Positions 34,658-43,864 of a stretch of DNA of 44,447 bases are shown here, piece by piece. This DNA is from Bacteroidota bacterium (GTDB lineage Bacteria > Bacteroidota > Bacteroidia > UKL13-3), in the NCBI GenBank assembly GCA_947459075.1, contig CANHBJ010000005.1, positions 1-44,447 of the forward strand. Reading direction: 5' to 3'. Below the pieces are notes generated by a model. The model did not search any database, had not been told where the DNA came from, and saw nothing but the letters and a program-made list of their open reading frames with translations. The position numbers and the translations under genes are program-made. Within the stretch, counting starts at the first letter, position 1; each line of letters begins with the position of its first letter.

Positions 34658-37228
34658 TTATTCAGTAATTAATAACTTACCTGTAAATACTTTACCGTTA
34701 CTTTGTGTTTTTAAAATGTACACACCAATTGGTAATCCTTTGGCATTAATAGTAACAGTTTCTGTACCAGTTAACATTTGATTATACACTTGTTTACCTG
34801 TTATGTCATACAACTCCACATCAATGGTGGTTGCACCTTTAGGCATCAAAATTTCAAATTCGCCTTGGTTAGGGTTTGGCCAAAAACTCATGCCACTTTC
34901 TTTATTTAATGAATTTAATCCAGTTGAAATAGTTGGTGGCAAATCAAATGCCTCTGTTCCATCTGTACGTGATGTAGAAACTCCTTGATTAGCAGAATAG
35001 CCTAAACCTCTGCGTGCAAAAGTGCTCCAAATTAAAGCGCTATCTGCTCCATTGTTATTCATTTTATCCGCAGCTAAAATAGCATCACGTGCATCAATAA
35101 ATCCAGGATTACATGGCTGTAATTTTAATCCATCAATTACCAATTGTAAAGCACGGTTATTTCCCCCTTTACCAGTATACAAGTTACTGTCGTAGCCATA
35201 TTTATCAATTAAATTCCAATACATATCATACAACATGCTGCACCATACAGAACCTACACCATGCGGAACAGCAGCTGTTTTAACCGAGTTGTAAGTAAAT
35301 GGATTGGTGGTCATGTTGCGGCTGTAACGGTAAGTACGAATACCTAAACCAGATATTGGTTGGTAGCTTAACCATGTTCCAACGCCACGAGCACGCTCTA
35401 CAGAATCCATAGCACCATGAGTTAGTACAAGGCCAAAAAAATCGCTCCAACCCTCGCCCACTTGCTCTTGATTGGTTAAACAATTTGAATTGGCAGGTCC
35501 ACCAGTTAAACGGGTAGAAATACCATGACCATACTCATGGGCAATTACTGCATTATCAAGATCACTATCATACACACCTGAAAAATCTAAATTTGTATTT
35601 AACGATACAAAAACGCTATCAACAAGCATACGCGATTTTAATGCATCACCTATTGCTTTACTAATCATAACAGATGGTATCGTAATATCGGCTGTTCCTG
35701 TTCCTGTCATTTGAAATGGAGCCTGAGTACTATTATTGGCCACGATAACCATTAGAGCTCCGGCATTTTGTGCATTTCTAATTTTAATTGGAAAACTGCA
35801 AGAGCCTCTGTCTATTAAAACTACTTTACCAGTATAATCACCCACAAAGGCATTACAACCTAAAGTATTGGTGGTACTATCGTTAACTATAATCAATCGC
35901 TTGTTTTCTATGTTGAACGTTTTATTACCAAAAGCTGAAACAACAGCTGCAGTTGAGTCGGTTTTGGTATTATCCTTCATTTTTAGCAAGGGTGAAATAG
36001 CAACTCCTGCACGCGGCCACAAAAACATTTGCATGCGAGGCTTTTGTCCATCAGCAGGTGTAGAAAAATTTGCATTTCCAGTTCCACTTCCATCTTGTGC
36101 ATCAGCATTAACAGCATCATTTCCAGCTCCACCGCGTCCGTAATTATTTAATTGAAAATTACCTGATTCTTCATCAAATCCATAATGGTACATGACATCG
36201 TGCATAAAGTTATTCCATACAAATAAGTTGGTAATAGCAGCATTTAAATTGTTACTATTTGAGCCTAACATATTATAAGGATAATCGAAGTTTAAATTAG
36301 CACCACCATCCGGGCTGTAACCTGCAATATTATTGTTATCTCTATCTTCGGAAGCATACACATTGTTACCTGCCGTTATCATATACTCAGCACCTGAAAC
36401 AGCATCCGTATCATGCCAACCAAATGGCGAAGCCAATGAATCACTGGGGTTTACCAATATTTTACGGCTACCATGATTTGGGCTTTCAACACCTAAAGGC
36501 AAAGCATGATATGTTGCTCCATCGCTACGTTTTTTCAACGTACTTGGTGTGGTTTGCTTGTTGTTTAATTGTGTTGAAACAAACGATGCCGAATGATGAT
36601 GTTGTTGGTTATTACAACTTACACTCCAATTGTTTTTATCAATTACCTCACCATTACCAGCATCAACCCTAACATTCCACCAATTGTTGGTTTTAGCATC
36701 AAGCCAATTGGTGTTGTAAGTTAATTTTAAAACACCTGCTTCGGTTAGGTAATAAAATAATTGTACACGAATAGGTTCTGTAGAAACCACATCATCATTT
36801 AAAGTTAGTTTATAATCAACCAAAGGAAAAGATGTTTTAGCTAATACAGCAGGTGCTTGTAATGCCAAATGATTGGCTGTTGCATATACGGCAGTATTGG
36901 GTGTAACTGCAACTTTAAGTGCTTGCGCCTTAACAGCAATATCTTTTATAAAACTTTGGTTAAATGTAATGGTCTGGTTATTTTTTAAGTGGATGCTTCC
37001 TACTCCATTAAAAACCTCTACACCTTGGTATTTTTGACGAAAATAAATGTGTGTAACGCCATTGTGTTTTGTGGTGTATTGATTGGTGATGATAACATCC
37101 TCAATGTCTGTAGTTGCAAGTCCATGCATCAGCAAAGCACTTTTTATTTTAGTTTGAGTAGTTTCTTGTGCCTTAACACCCAGTGTTAAAAAGGCACCTA
37201 GTAGTAGTGTGTATAGTTTGTTTTTCAT
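34658..37228 (-). CDS. M36 (fungalysin) metallopeptidase exported by T9SS
   Basis: The 856-residue protein has a signal peptide (residues 1-20), an N-terminal fungalysin-type propeptide (YFRQKYQGVEVFNGVGSIHL), the M36 catalytic domain with zinc motif HEYGH near residue 562 and the downstream glutamate region EQVGEGWSDFFGL, and a protease-associated insert (about 430-530, GDYTGKVVLIDRGSCSFPIKIRNAQNAGA) placed before the HEYGH motif. The last 75 residues form a T9SS type-A sorting domain (FWPNPNQGEFEI to YILKTQSNGKVFTGKLLI). It should be secreted or attached to the cell surface and digest proteins outside. It has a strong promoter and its own terminator, so it is a single-gene unit after the suf cluster. 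Confidence 0.93.
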   Translation of the reverse strand: MKNKLYTLLLGAFLTLGVKAQETTQTKIKSALLMHGLATTDIEDVIITNQYTTKHNGVTHIYFRQKYQGVEVFNGVGSIHLKNNQTITFNQSFIKDIAVKAQALKVAVTPNTAVYATANHLALQAPAVLAKTSFPLVDYKLTLNDDVVSTEPIRVQLFYYLTEAGVLKLTYNTNWLDAKTNNWWNVRVDAGNGEVIDKNNWSVSCNNQQHHHSASFVSTQLNNKQTTPSTLKKRSDGATYHALPLGVESPNHGSRKILVNPSDSLASPFGWHDTDAVSGAEYMITAGNNVYASEDRDNNNIAGYSPDGGANLNFDYPYNMLGSNSNNLNAAITNLFVWNNFMHDVMYHYGFDEESGNFQLNNYGRGGAGNDAVNADAQDGSGTGNANFSTPADGQKPRMQMFLWPRAGVAISPLLKMKDNTKTDSTAAVVSAFGNKTFNIENKRLIIVNDSTTNTLGCNAFVGDYTGKVVLIDRGSCSFPIKIRNAQNAGALMVIVANNSTQAPFQMTGTGTADITIPSVMISKAIGDALKSRMLVDSVFVSLNTNLDFSGVYDSDLDNAVIAHEYGHGISTRLTGGPANSNCLTNQEQVGEGWSDFFGLVLTHGAMDSVERARGVGTWLSYQPISGLGIRTYRYSRNMTTNPFTYNSVKTAAVPHGVGSVWCSMLYDMYWNLIDKYGYDSNLYTGKGGNNRALQLVIDGLKLQPCNPGFIDARDAILAADKMNNNGADSALIWSTFARRGLGYSANQGVSTSRTDGTEAFDLPPTISTGLNSLNKESGMSFWPNPNQGEFEILMPKGATTIDVELYDITGKQVYNQMLTGTETVTINAKGLPIGVYILKTQSNGKVFTGKLLITE

Positions 37229-37238
37229 TGTGTTAAAT

Positions 37239-37269
37239 CAAAGTTATTAAAATATTATTACCACACAAA
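37239..37269 (-). promoter_or_regulatory. Promoter of the M36 metallopeptidase gene
   Basis: On the minus strand TTTG (37269-37266), a 19-nt spacer and TAACTTTG (37246-37239) match both consensus elements. Only 10 nt separate the -7 octamer from the ATG at 37228, so the leader is predicted to be about 3-6 nt. Confidence 0.72.
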
Positions 37270-37459
37270 CTTTAAACTACTTTAATGATAATATGACAAA
37301 AGCATTTAAAAATTGGTATCGGGGATGCAAAATTTACACGCAACTAGATTTTAGTTAGTTTAATTTTTAAAAAAACCTAATTTACAAATTCAAATTAACT
37401 AGGCACTAACTATTGTAATTTAATTAAGTGTTTTAAACCAAAAATTAAATACCATTTTT

Positions 37460-37795
37460 TTATAAAAAACCTAGTTGAAGTTTGGCACTTTCACTCATTA
37501 AATCCTGACTCCAAGCAGGATCGAAGGTTATTTTAACCTCTACGTTATTCACGCCTTCAATTGTAAGTAGCTTTTCTTTTATTTCAGCAGGCATACTTTG
37601 TGCAGCAGGACAAAAAGGTGATGTTAACGACATAATAATTTCTATATCTAAATCATTGTTTACGTTTACTTCATATATTAAACCCAACTCGTAAATGTTT
37701 ACAGGTATTTCAGGATCGTACACAGTTTGTATAACCTGAATAGCTTCGTTTTGAACATCAACAAAGTTTTTGGCTGGTTTCGCAGTTTCTTCCAT
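37460..37795 (-). CDS. sufT: SufT/MIP18-type iron-sulfur assembly protein (DUF59)
   Basis: The 111-residue protein is a single DUF59 domain with DPEIPVNIYELGLIY (27-41), LTSPFCPAAQSMP (57-69, cysteine C62) and the C-terminal VEVKITFDPAWS. Members called SufT help mature iron-sulfur proteins; MIP18 is the eukaryotic relative in cytosolic cluster targeting. It is the last gene of the suf cluster, 61 bp after sufE. A 14-bp AT-only palindrome (TTTTTTA/TAAAAAA) spans its stop codon and may be a weak terminator. Confidence 0.88.
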   Translation of the reverse strand: MEETAKPAKNFVDVQNEAIQVIQTVYDPEIPVNIYELGLIYEVNVNNDLDIEIIMSLTSPFCPAAQSMPAEIKEKLLTIEGVNNVEVKITFDPAWSQDLMSESAKLQLGFL

Positions 37796-37856
37796 AACTA
37801 TTTATTAGCTCTCGCCTTTTTATTTAATCTATTTTTAGTCCTAAATCAAAACAGCA

Positions 37857-38282
37857 CTATGCACCTTTAGTTTTATAGGCCAGTGCGTATAATTTCATTT
37901 GTTTAATCATGCTGGCAAAACCATTACTGCGCTGACTCCCAATCATGCGGCTCATGCCAATTTTATCAATAAAAAACAACTCACTGTTTAAAATCTCTTC
38001 AGGTGTTTGTGCATTCCAAATACTCCACAATAAATACACCAAGCCTTTTGTTATTTCGGTATTGCTATCGGCTTCAAAATGCACTTTGCCATCAATAAAC
38101 GTAGGAAAAACCCATACTTTACTTTGACATCCTTTAACTATATAAGTTTCAGTTTTATGTTCATCGGGCATGGCAGGCAGTTTTTTACCTAAATCCATTA
38201 AGTAAAATAAAGTGCTTTCCATATCGCCTTCAAACAGCGAAAAATTATCTATAATTTCATTTTGTATATCGTTTGTAGTCAA
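37857..38282 (-). CDS. sufE: Sulfur acceptor SufE
   Basis: The 141-residue protein has the SufE pattern: an N-terminal helical part, the persulfide-receiving cysteine C52 in YIVKGCQSKVW, and the C-terminal SQRSNGFASMIKQMK. It takes the persulfide from the desulfurase SufS and passes it to the SufBCD scaffold. The gene starts 5 nt after the stop of sufS, as expected for a functional pair. Confidence 0.93.
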   Translation of the reverse strand: MTTNDIQNEIIDNFSLFEGDMESTLFYLMDLGKKLPAMPDEHKTETYIVKGCQSKVWVFPTFIDGKVHFEADSNTEITKGLVYLLWSIWNAQTPEEILNSELFFIDKIGMSRMIGSQRSNGFASMIKQMKLYALAYKTKGA

Positions 38283-38287
38283 GGTAA

Positions 38288-39526
38288 TTATCTGTTTGAA
38301 AATTTAATAATTGAACTCAGCGACTGAAGCAATACATCTACTTCTTCTGTAGTATTATATAGTGCAAACGAGGCTCTTACCGTACCTTCAAGGTTAAAAC
38401 GATGCATTAAAGGCTGTGTGCAATGGTGCCCAGTTCTTACGGCAATACCTTTGGCATCCAACATCATACCTACATCAAAATGATGCATGTTATTTATGTT
38501 AAACGATTGCACCGAGACTTTGTTAGCCGCAGTTCCTACTAAAGTAATGGCATTATTGTTGGTTTGATTTATTTGATGAACACCATCCACAAAGTGTTTT
38601 AACAAGATGTTTTCGTGGGCAGCTATGTTTTCTTTAACCAACTCATTCACATAATCTAATGCATATTTAAAAGCAATTACACCACCAATATTGGGTGTAC
38701 CAGCCTCAAACTTATAAGGTATTTCGTTATAGGTTGTTTTCTCGAATGTTACTTCTTTTATCATTTCGCCACCACCTTGGTATGGAGGCATGGCTTCTAG
38801 CAACTCACGTTTACCATACAAAACACCTACTCCAGTTGGGCCATATAGTTTGTGAGATGATATGGTTAAAAAATCGCAATCTAAAGCCTGCACATCTACT
38901 TGCAAATGCGAGCATGCTTGTGCACCATCCAACAAAACTATAGCACCTACTGCATGGGATTTTTGAATAATTTCTCTAACAGGGTTTATGGTTCCAAGCG
39001 CATTACTAACCCATACACAAGCCACAATTTTGGTTTTTGTTGTTAGCAGTTTATCAAACTCCTCCATCAACAATTCACCCGAATTATTTATTGGTATAAC
39101 TTTTAATATGGCTCCTTTTTCTTCGCATATCATTTGCCATGGCACAATGTTACTGTGGTGTTCCATGGTGGTAATCAAAACCTCGTCACCAGGTTTTAAA
39201 TTGGCTTTACCCCAAGTTTGTGCAACCAGGTTTATGCATTCAGTTACACCTTTTGTAAATATACACTCGGCTTCTTCTTTCGCATTTATAAATTGTTGTA
39301 TGGTTTTACGAGTAGCTTCAAAGTACTCGGTTGAACGAGCGGCTAACGTATGGGCTGCTCTGTGAATGTTGGCATTATCTAACTCATAATAACGTTGCAA
39401 AGCATCAATAACCTGTTTGGGCTTTTGTGTGGTTGCGGCATTATCAAAATACAGCAAAGGTTTTCCGTTTACTTCTTGATGAAGTATGGGAAACTGTGCG
39501 CGTATTTGAGTGATGTTGTTTAACAT
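38288..39526 (-). CDS. sufS: Cysteine desulfurase SufS
   Basis: The 412-residue PLP enzyme has the class V aminotransferase landmarks: YFDNAATTQKP (26-36), EHHSNIVPW (122-130), LLDGAQACSH (198-207), the PLP lysine K226 in SSHKLYGPTG and the catalytic cysteine C369 in RTGHHCTQP. The short loop around the cysteine is the group II (SufS/CsdA) form. It releases sulfur from cysteine for cluster assembly. A 187-bp gap separates it from sufD upstream; the gap has no clear promoter, so one transcript is likely. Confidence 0.94.
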   Translation of the reverse strand: MLNNITQIRAQFPILHQEVNGKPLLYFDNAATTQKPKQVIDALQRYYELDNANIHRAAHTLAARSTEYFEATRKTIQQFINAKEEAECIFTKGVTECINLVAQTWGKANLKPGDEVLITTMEHHSNIVPWQMICEEKGAILKVIPINNSGELLMEEFDKLLTTKTKIVACVWVSNALGTINPVREIIQKSHAVGAIVLLDGAQACSHLQVDVQALDCDFLTISSHKLYGPTGVGVLYGKRELLEAMPPYQGGGEMIKEVTFEKTTYNEIPYKFEAGTPNIGGVIAFKYALDYVNELVKENIAAHENILLKHFVDGVHQINQTNNNAITLVGTAANKVSVQSFNINNMHHFDVGMMLDAKGIAVRTGHHCTQPLMHRFNLEGTVRASFALYNTTEEVDVLLQSLSSIIKFSNR

Positions 39527-39713
39527 TTTTTTATTTGAAATTCTTTAAGCACCGAATTTGTGTTTTTATTTGTGCATATCATTTAACTAAACGTTTATAC
39601 ACCAATAATTTATCACAAAAGTTTATAATCAGTCCTAATTTTATCAACTCTAACTCTCCTATTAATATTTTAACTGGTCTCTGTCTAATCTAACTTAACT
39701 AAATAATGCTAGC

Positions 39714-41000
39714 CTATAATTTCCCATCAATTTTTTGCTCTAGCAATTCCACCAACTCAGGTATTTTAATTTTCTCGGCAATATCAACAGCATAGGCAGT
39801 TAATAATAATTTGCGCGCCACATCTTCAGGTATACCCCTGCTTCTTAAATAAAACATTGATTCCTCATCTAGCTCACCAACAGTTGCTCCGTGTGTACAT
39901 TTTACATCATCAGCAAAAATTTCTAATTGCGGTTTTGTATTAACAGTTGCATCATCACTTAATAAAATATTTTGGTTGCGTTGGTATGCATTGGTTTTTT
40001 GAGCGTCTAAATGAACCATAATTTTACCGTTAAATACAGCAGTTGAATGGCCTTTTAAAATACCTTTATATTTCTCGTCACTAAAGCAATTTGGTTTGGC
40101 ATGATCAACACGGGTATGGTTATCTACAAGATCTTTATTATCGGTAACATATAGACCATAAAGCAAGCTATTGCAATTTTCTCCATTCATATAAAAATGA
40201 AGGTTATTACGAACCAAAGTTCCATCAAGTGTAAGTGTTACATGGTTAATATTGGTGTCAGCCTCTTGAAAAAATTGGGTGAAGTTATTTTGATAACACG
40301 CACCTGCTTGTTGTTGAATTTTATAATGCTCAACATGCGCTCCCTTGCCCGCATAGGTTTCTGTAACAACATTTGTAAACGAAGCATTAGTGCCCGTTGC
40401 GTAGTATGTTTCTACAATTGTTAAGGTACTTTGCTCTTCCGCTACAATTAAGTTACGTGGTTGGGCCAATACATTTAAATCAGAAGCATCACTGATATTA
40501 AAAATAACAACAGGATGTTCTACAGTTTTACCTTTAGGTACAAAAACAAAAGCGCCATCACTTAATAAGGCTGTATTTAAAGCATTCATTGCCAAACCTT
40601 CTACCATGGCATATTTACCAAAATGATGGTTAAAAATGGCTTGATTATTTTTACGCGCGGTAGCTATACTTGAAATAACAATGCTGTTATCTTTCTCAAT
40701 AATTTTTGATAGCTCGTTTACAAGTGAGCCGTTAACAAATACCAAAAAGTTAGCTGTTAGTTTAGATTCTATAGAAGCGTAAAACAAATCGTTAACCAAG
40801 CTTTTTATCTCGCAGGTTGACTGAAATGTATTGTCAGTTATAGATTTCAAACTGGTATACTTCCACTCCTCTTGCTTGGTGGTAGGGAAACCCAATTTTT
40901 CAAACTCAGCAAAAGCAGCTTCGCGTAAGGTTAAAAAATTACCTGGCTCAGCTTGTGCTTTGTATTGAATGAAATCTTTTTTTATGGTTTGTAATAACAT
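39714..41000 (-). CDS. sufD: Fe-S scaffold subunit SufD
   Basis: From the ATG at 41000 the protein is 428 residues. SufD features are the N-terminal helical region (FPTTKQEEWKYTSLKSI), a right-handed beta-helix core (for example NLIVAEEQSTLTIVETYYATG) and the C-terminal segment CTHGATVGELDEESMFYLRSRGIPEDVARKLL. With SufB and SufC it forms the SufBC2D scaffold where clusters are built. An in-frame ATG at 41033 would add eleven hydrophobic residues not typical of the family, so the inner start is preferred. It follows sufC after 121 bp. Confidence 0.93.
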   Translation of the reverse strand: MLLQTIKKDFIQYKAQAEPGNFLTLREAAFAEFEKLGFPTTKQEEWKYTSLKSITDNTFQSTCEIKSLVNDLFYASIESKLTANFLVFVNGSLVNELSKIIEKDNSIVISSIATARKNNQAIFNHHFGKYAMVEGLAMNALNTALLSDGAFVFVPKGKTVEHPVVIFNISDASDLNVLAQPRNLIVAEEQSTLTIVETYYATGTNASFTNVVTETYAGKGAHVEHYKIQQQAGACYQNNFTQFFQEADTNINHVTLTLDGTLVRNNLHFYMNGENCNSLLYGLYVTDNKDLVDNHTRVDHAKPNCFSDEKYKGILKGHSTAVFNGKIMVHLDAQKTNAYQRNQNILLSDDATVNTKPQLEIFADDVKCTHGATVGELDEESMFYLRSRGIPEDVARKLLLTAYAVDIAEKIKIPELVELLEQKIDGKL

Positions 41001-41121
41001 GGTAAAATTATAAATTAAAAATCGAAATGCCATTGCTTAACATGGTTACTCATGCTAACATCCGAAAGGAAAAGTTTTATGATTTGGCTGAAAACAAAAC
41101 TTATGTTCAATCATAATCAGA

Positions 41122-41886
41122 TTAAGTGTTGGCTCCTTGCTCAACTTCTGCTTTAATCCAATCGTAACCTTTAGCTTCAAGTTCTTTGGCCAAAGAGGCA
41201 TCACCACTTTTTACAATTCTGCCTTTGTACAACACATGAACAAAATCAGGTACGATATAATCTAATAAACGTTGGTAGTGGGTAATAACAACAAATGAAC
41301 GTTCGCCATCTTTTAATTTATTAACGCCTGCAGATACCAATCTCAATGCATCAATATCTAAACCCGAATCGGTTTCATCCATGATGGTTAACTTAGGTTC
41401 TAACATGGCCATTTGAAAAACCTCATTACGTTTTTTCTCTCCACCACTAAAACCTTCGTTTAAACTACGGCTGGTTAATGCTTTATCCATTTCCATTAAC
41501 TCCATTTTTTCGCGCATAAACTTTAAGAATGCAGTTGCTTCCATAGGCTCTAAACCTAAATATTTGCGTTTTTCGTTAATGGCTGTTTTTAAAAAATTAG
41601 TTGTGCTTACACCTGGTATTTCTACTGGGTATTGAAATGCTAAAAACACACCTTCGCGTGCCCTGTCCTCTGGAGACATTTCCAATAAATCTTTTCCATT
41701 AAAGCTAACTTCACCACCTGTTACTGTATAATCTGCTCTTCCAGCTAATACAGCAGATAGGGTACTTTTTCCGGCTCCATTAGGCCCCATTACAGCGTGA
41801 ACTTCACCTGGTTTTACAACTAAATTTATTCCGTTTAGGATTATTTTTCCTTCAATTTCTGCTTTTAAATCTTTTATTTCTAACAT
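41122..41886 (-). CDS. sufC: Fe-S assembly ATPase SufC
   Basis: The 254-residue ABC-type ATPase has Walker A GPNGAGKST (34-42), the SufC-type signature GFSGGEKKRNEV and Walker B LTIMDETDSGLDID, with the D-loop. SufC drives conformational change of the SufB-SufD scaffold. The FSGGEKKRNE sequence separates it from transport ABC proteins. It lies between sufB and sufD in the usual Bacteroidota order. Confidence 0.96.
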   Translation of the reverse strand: MLEIKDLKAEIEGKIILNGINLVVKPGEVHAVMGPNGAGKSTLSAVLAGRADYTVTGGEVSFNGKDLLEMSPEDRAREGVFLAFQYPVEIPGVSTTNFLKTAINEKRKYLGLEPMEATAFLKFMREKMELMEMDKALTSRSLNEGFSGGEKKRNEVFQMAMLEPKLTIMDETDSGLDIDALRLVSAGVNKLKDGERSFVVITHYQRLLDYIVPDFVHVLYKGRIVKSGDASLAKELEAKGYDWIKAEVEQGANT

Positions 41887-41894
41887 ATGCTGCT

Positions 41895-41938
41895 GTTGGC
41901 TGTTGGCTATTAGACGTTAGCTAATAGCGTTGGCTATT
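41895..41938. repeat. Short direct and inverted repeats in the sufB-sufC gap
   Basis: GTTGGCT occurs at 41895, 41902 and 41929; the first two copies are adjacent, and the last two extend to GTTGGCTATT. Between them GCTATTAG (41906-41913) and CTAATAGC (41921-41928) form a perfect 8-bp inverted repeat with a 7-nt spacer. The block could fold in the suf transcript or be a dispersed repeat. Confidence 0.5.
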
Positions 41939-41999
41939 TGTCTATATCTTTTTAATTAATTATCTCTTTATTCTTTCTGCTATGTGCTAAAGCCTTCCT

Positions 42000-43445
42000 T
42001 TATCCTACTGATCCTTCTAATGAAACTGCTAATAATTTCTGTGCTTCAACAGCAAACTCCATTGGCAATTGATTTAATACCTCACGGCAAAAACCATTTA
42101 CTATCAAACCAATGGCTTCTTCTGTACCGATACCGCGTTGGTTACAATAAAATATCTGATCTTCACCAATTTTACTGGTGCTAGCTTCATGCTCAACCAT
42201 CGCACTTTTATTGTTTATTTCAATGTATGGAAATGTATGTGCACCACTTCTATCTCCTATTAGCATGCTATCACATTGGGTATGGTTACGTGCTTTATCG
42301 GCCTTTTTATTTACCTTAACCAATCCACGATACGTATTGTGAGATTTACCTGCTGATATTCCTTTTGAAACAATTCTGCTTTTGGTGTTTTTACCGATGT
42401 GAATCATTTTAGTTCCTGTATCAGCTTGTTGCATATTATTGGTAACTGCTACAGAGAAAAACTCACCCACCGAATGATCACCTTTTAGGATACAACTAGG
42501 GTACTTCCATGTAATGGCACTTCCAGTTTCTACTTGGGTCCAACTAATTTTAGCGTAATCACCTAAACATATACCGCGCTTGGTTACAAAATTGTAAATA
42601 CCGCCTTTTCCGTTTTTATCGCCTGGGTACCAATTTTGAACGGTAGAATACTTTATTTCAGCATTTTCTAGGGCTACTAACTCTACAACAGCAGCGTGTA
42701 ATTGGTTTTCATCACGCATTGGTGCAGTGCATCCTTCCAGGTAACTTACATAAGAACCCTCATCGGCAATAATTAATGTGCGCTCAAACTGACCAGTGTT
42801 TTCGGCATTGATTCGGAAATATGTAGATAATTCCATTGGGCAACGAACTCCTTTAGGAATGTATACAAATGACCCATCACTAAAAACGGCTGCATTTAAT
42901 GCAGCAAAAAAATTATCAGTGTAAGGCACCACAGAACTCAGGTACTTTTTAACCAAATCAGGATGTTCGTGTACCGCTTCGCTCATGGAGCAAAAAATGA
43001 TTCCTTTTTCTTTAAGCTGGTCTTTAAATGTAGTTGCAATAGATACTGAGTCGAATACAGCATCAACAGCCACTCCTGTTAAGCGCTTTTGTTCGCTTAA
43101 TGATATGCCTAGTTTTTCGAAAGTCTTCAGTAATTCTGGATCTACTTGATCCAAACTATCTAAAGTTATCTTTTCTTTGGGAGCTGCATAATATATAATA
43201 TCCTGATAATCAACAGCTGGATAACTAAAATTTTGCCAACTTGGCGAACTTAAACTTTGCCAATATCTAAATGCTTTTAAACGGTATTCGAGCATCCATT
43301 CTGGTTCAGTCTTTTTTGACGAGATAAAACGAATGGTATCCTCTGTTAAGCCCTTCGGGGCTGTTTCCATTTCAATATTGGTGGTGAATCCGTACTTATA
43401 CTCTTGGCCTACCACCTGGTCTATAATATCTACTTCTTCTGCCAT
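42000..43445 (-). CDS. sufB: Fe-S scaffold subunit SufB
   Basis: The 481-residue protein has the SufB signature throughout: KYGFTTNIE near the N terminus, [33 protein letters not shown] (about 230-262), [30 protein letters not shown], and the C-terminal [22 protein letters not shown]. SufB is the main cluster scaffold. It is the first gene of sufBCDSE-sufT. Two -7-like octamers lie upstream on the minus strand (TACGTTTG at 43467-43460 and TAAATTTG at 43478-43471), either of which could start the operon. No SufR/IscR-type regulator gene is next to it. Confidence 0.96.
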   Translation of the reverse strand: MAEEVDIIDQVVGQEYKYGFTTNIEMETAPKGLTEDTIRFISSKKTEPEWMLEYRLKAFRYWQSLSSPSWQNFSYPAVDYQDIIYYAAPKEKITLDSLDQVDPELLKTFEKLGISLSEQKRLTGVAVDAVFDSVSIATTFKDQLKEKGIIFCSMSEAVHEHPDLVKKYLSSVVPYTDNFFAALNAAVFSDGSFVYIPKGVRCPMELSTYFRINAENTGQFERTLIIADEGSYVSYLEGCTAPMRDENQLHAAVVELVALENAEIKYSTVQNWYPGDKNGKGGIYNFVTKRGICLGDYAKISWTQVETGSAITWKYPSCILKGDHSVGEFFSVAVTNNMQQADTGTKMIHIGKNTKSRIVSKGISAGKSHNTYRGLVKVNKKADKARNHTQCDSMLIGDRSGAHTFPYIEINNKSAMVEHEASTSKIGEDQIFYCNQRGIGTEEAIGLIVNGFCREVLNQLPMEFAVEAQKLLAVSLEGSVG

Positions 43446-43864
43446 ATGATTTTGTATTGCAAACGTAGTACAAATTTATCATTTATTTAAACTAAATCTA
43501 AACTAGATAAGATTAAAAATTTTAACAATTTATTACTTTAATTGTTCTTTATAATTATGTAAAATTATTGAACATCTGCTTATTTAGCTCAATTGTAATA
43601 TTTCTCTTTTAATGAATAAAAAAAGAATATCAATTAACATTGTTGTGGCATAAACATTATAATAGTCTTATTGAAACTGATAAAAATAAAGAAGGTTATT
43701 TAATTTTAGTTTTCGAAAGATTAATATTAAAGGGGCATGATTGGAGCACTACAGATTTATATGTTTGCGCTTTTACTTATCTAAATTTTGTTTAACGTTA
43801 AAGGTATCTTACCCACTCTAAATTTTAAATGAACATGGATTTGGGGACATAACAGTGAACTTAA
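43446..43864. other. Gene-free stretch upstream of sufB
   Basis: This 419-bp AT-rich gap lies between the serine hydrolase end and sufB; both genes are on the minus strand. It should hold the suf promoter: minus-strand TACGTTTG (43460-43467) and TAAATTTG (43471-43478) match TAnnTTTG, 14 and 25 nt from the ATG, but no -33 TTTG at normal spacing is clear. No coding frame of note, no convincing terminator hairpin and no RNA gene was recognised in the rest. Confidence 0.5.

Noticed and set aside
43734-43790. Possible short peptide gene upstream of sufB
   Set aside because: The frame is about 15 codons, has no promoter or other support and lies in featureless AT-rich sequence.
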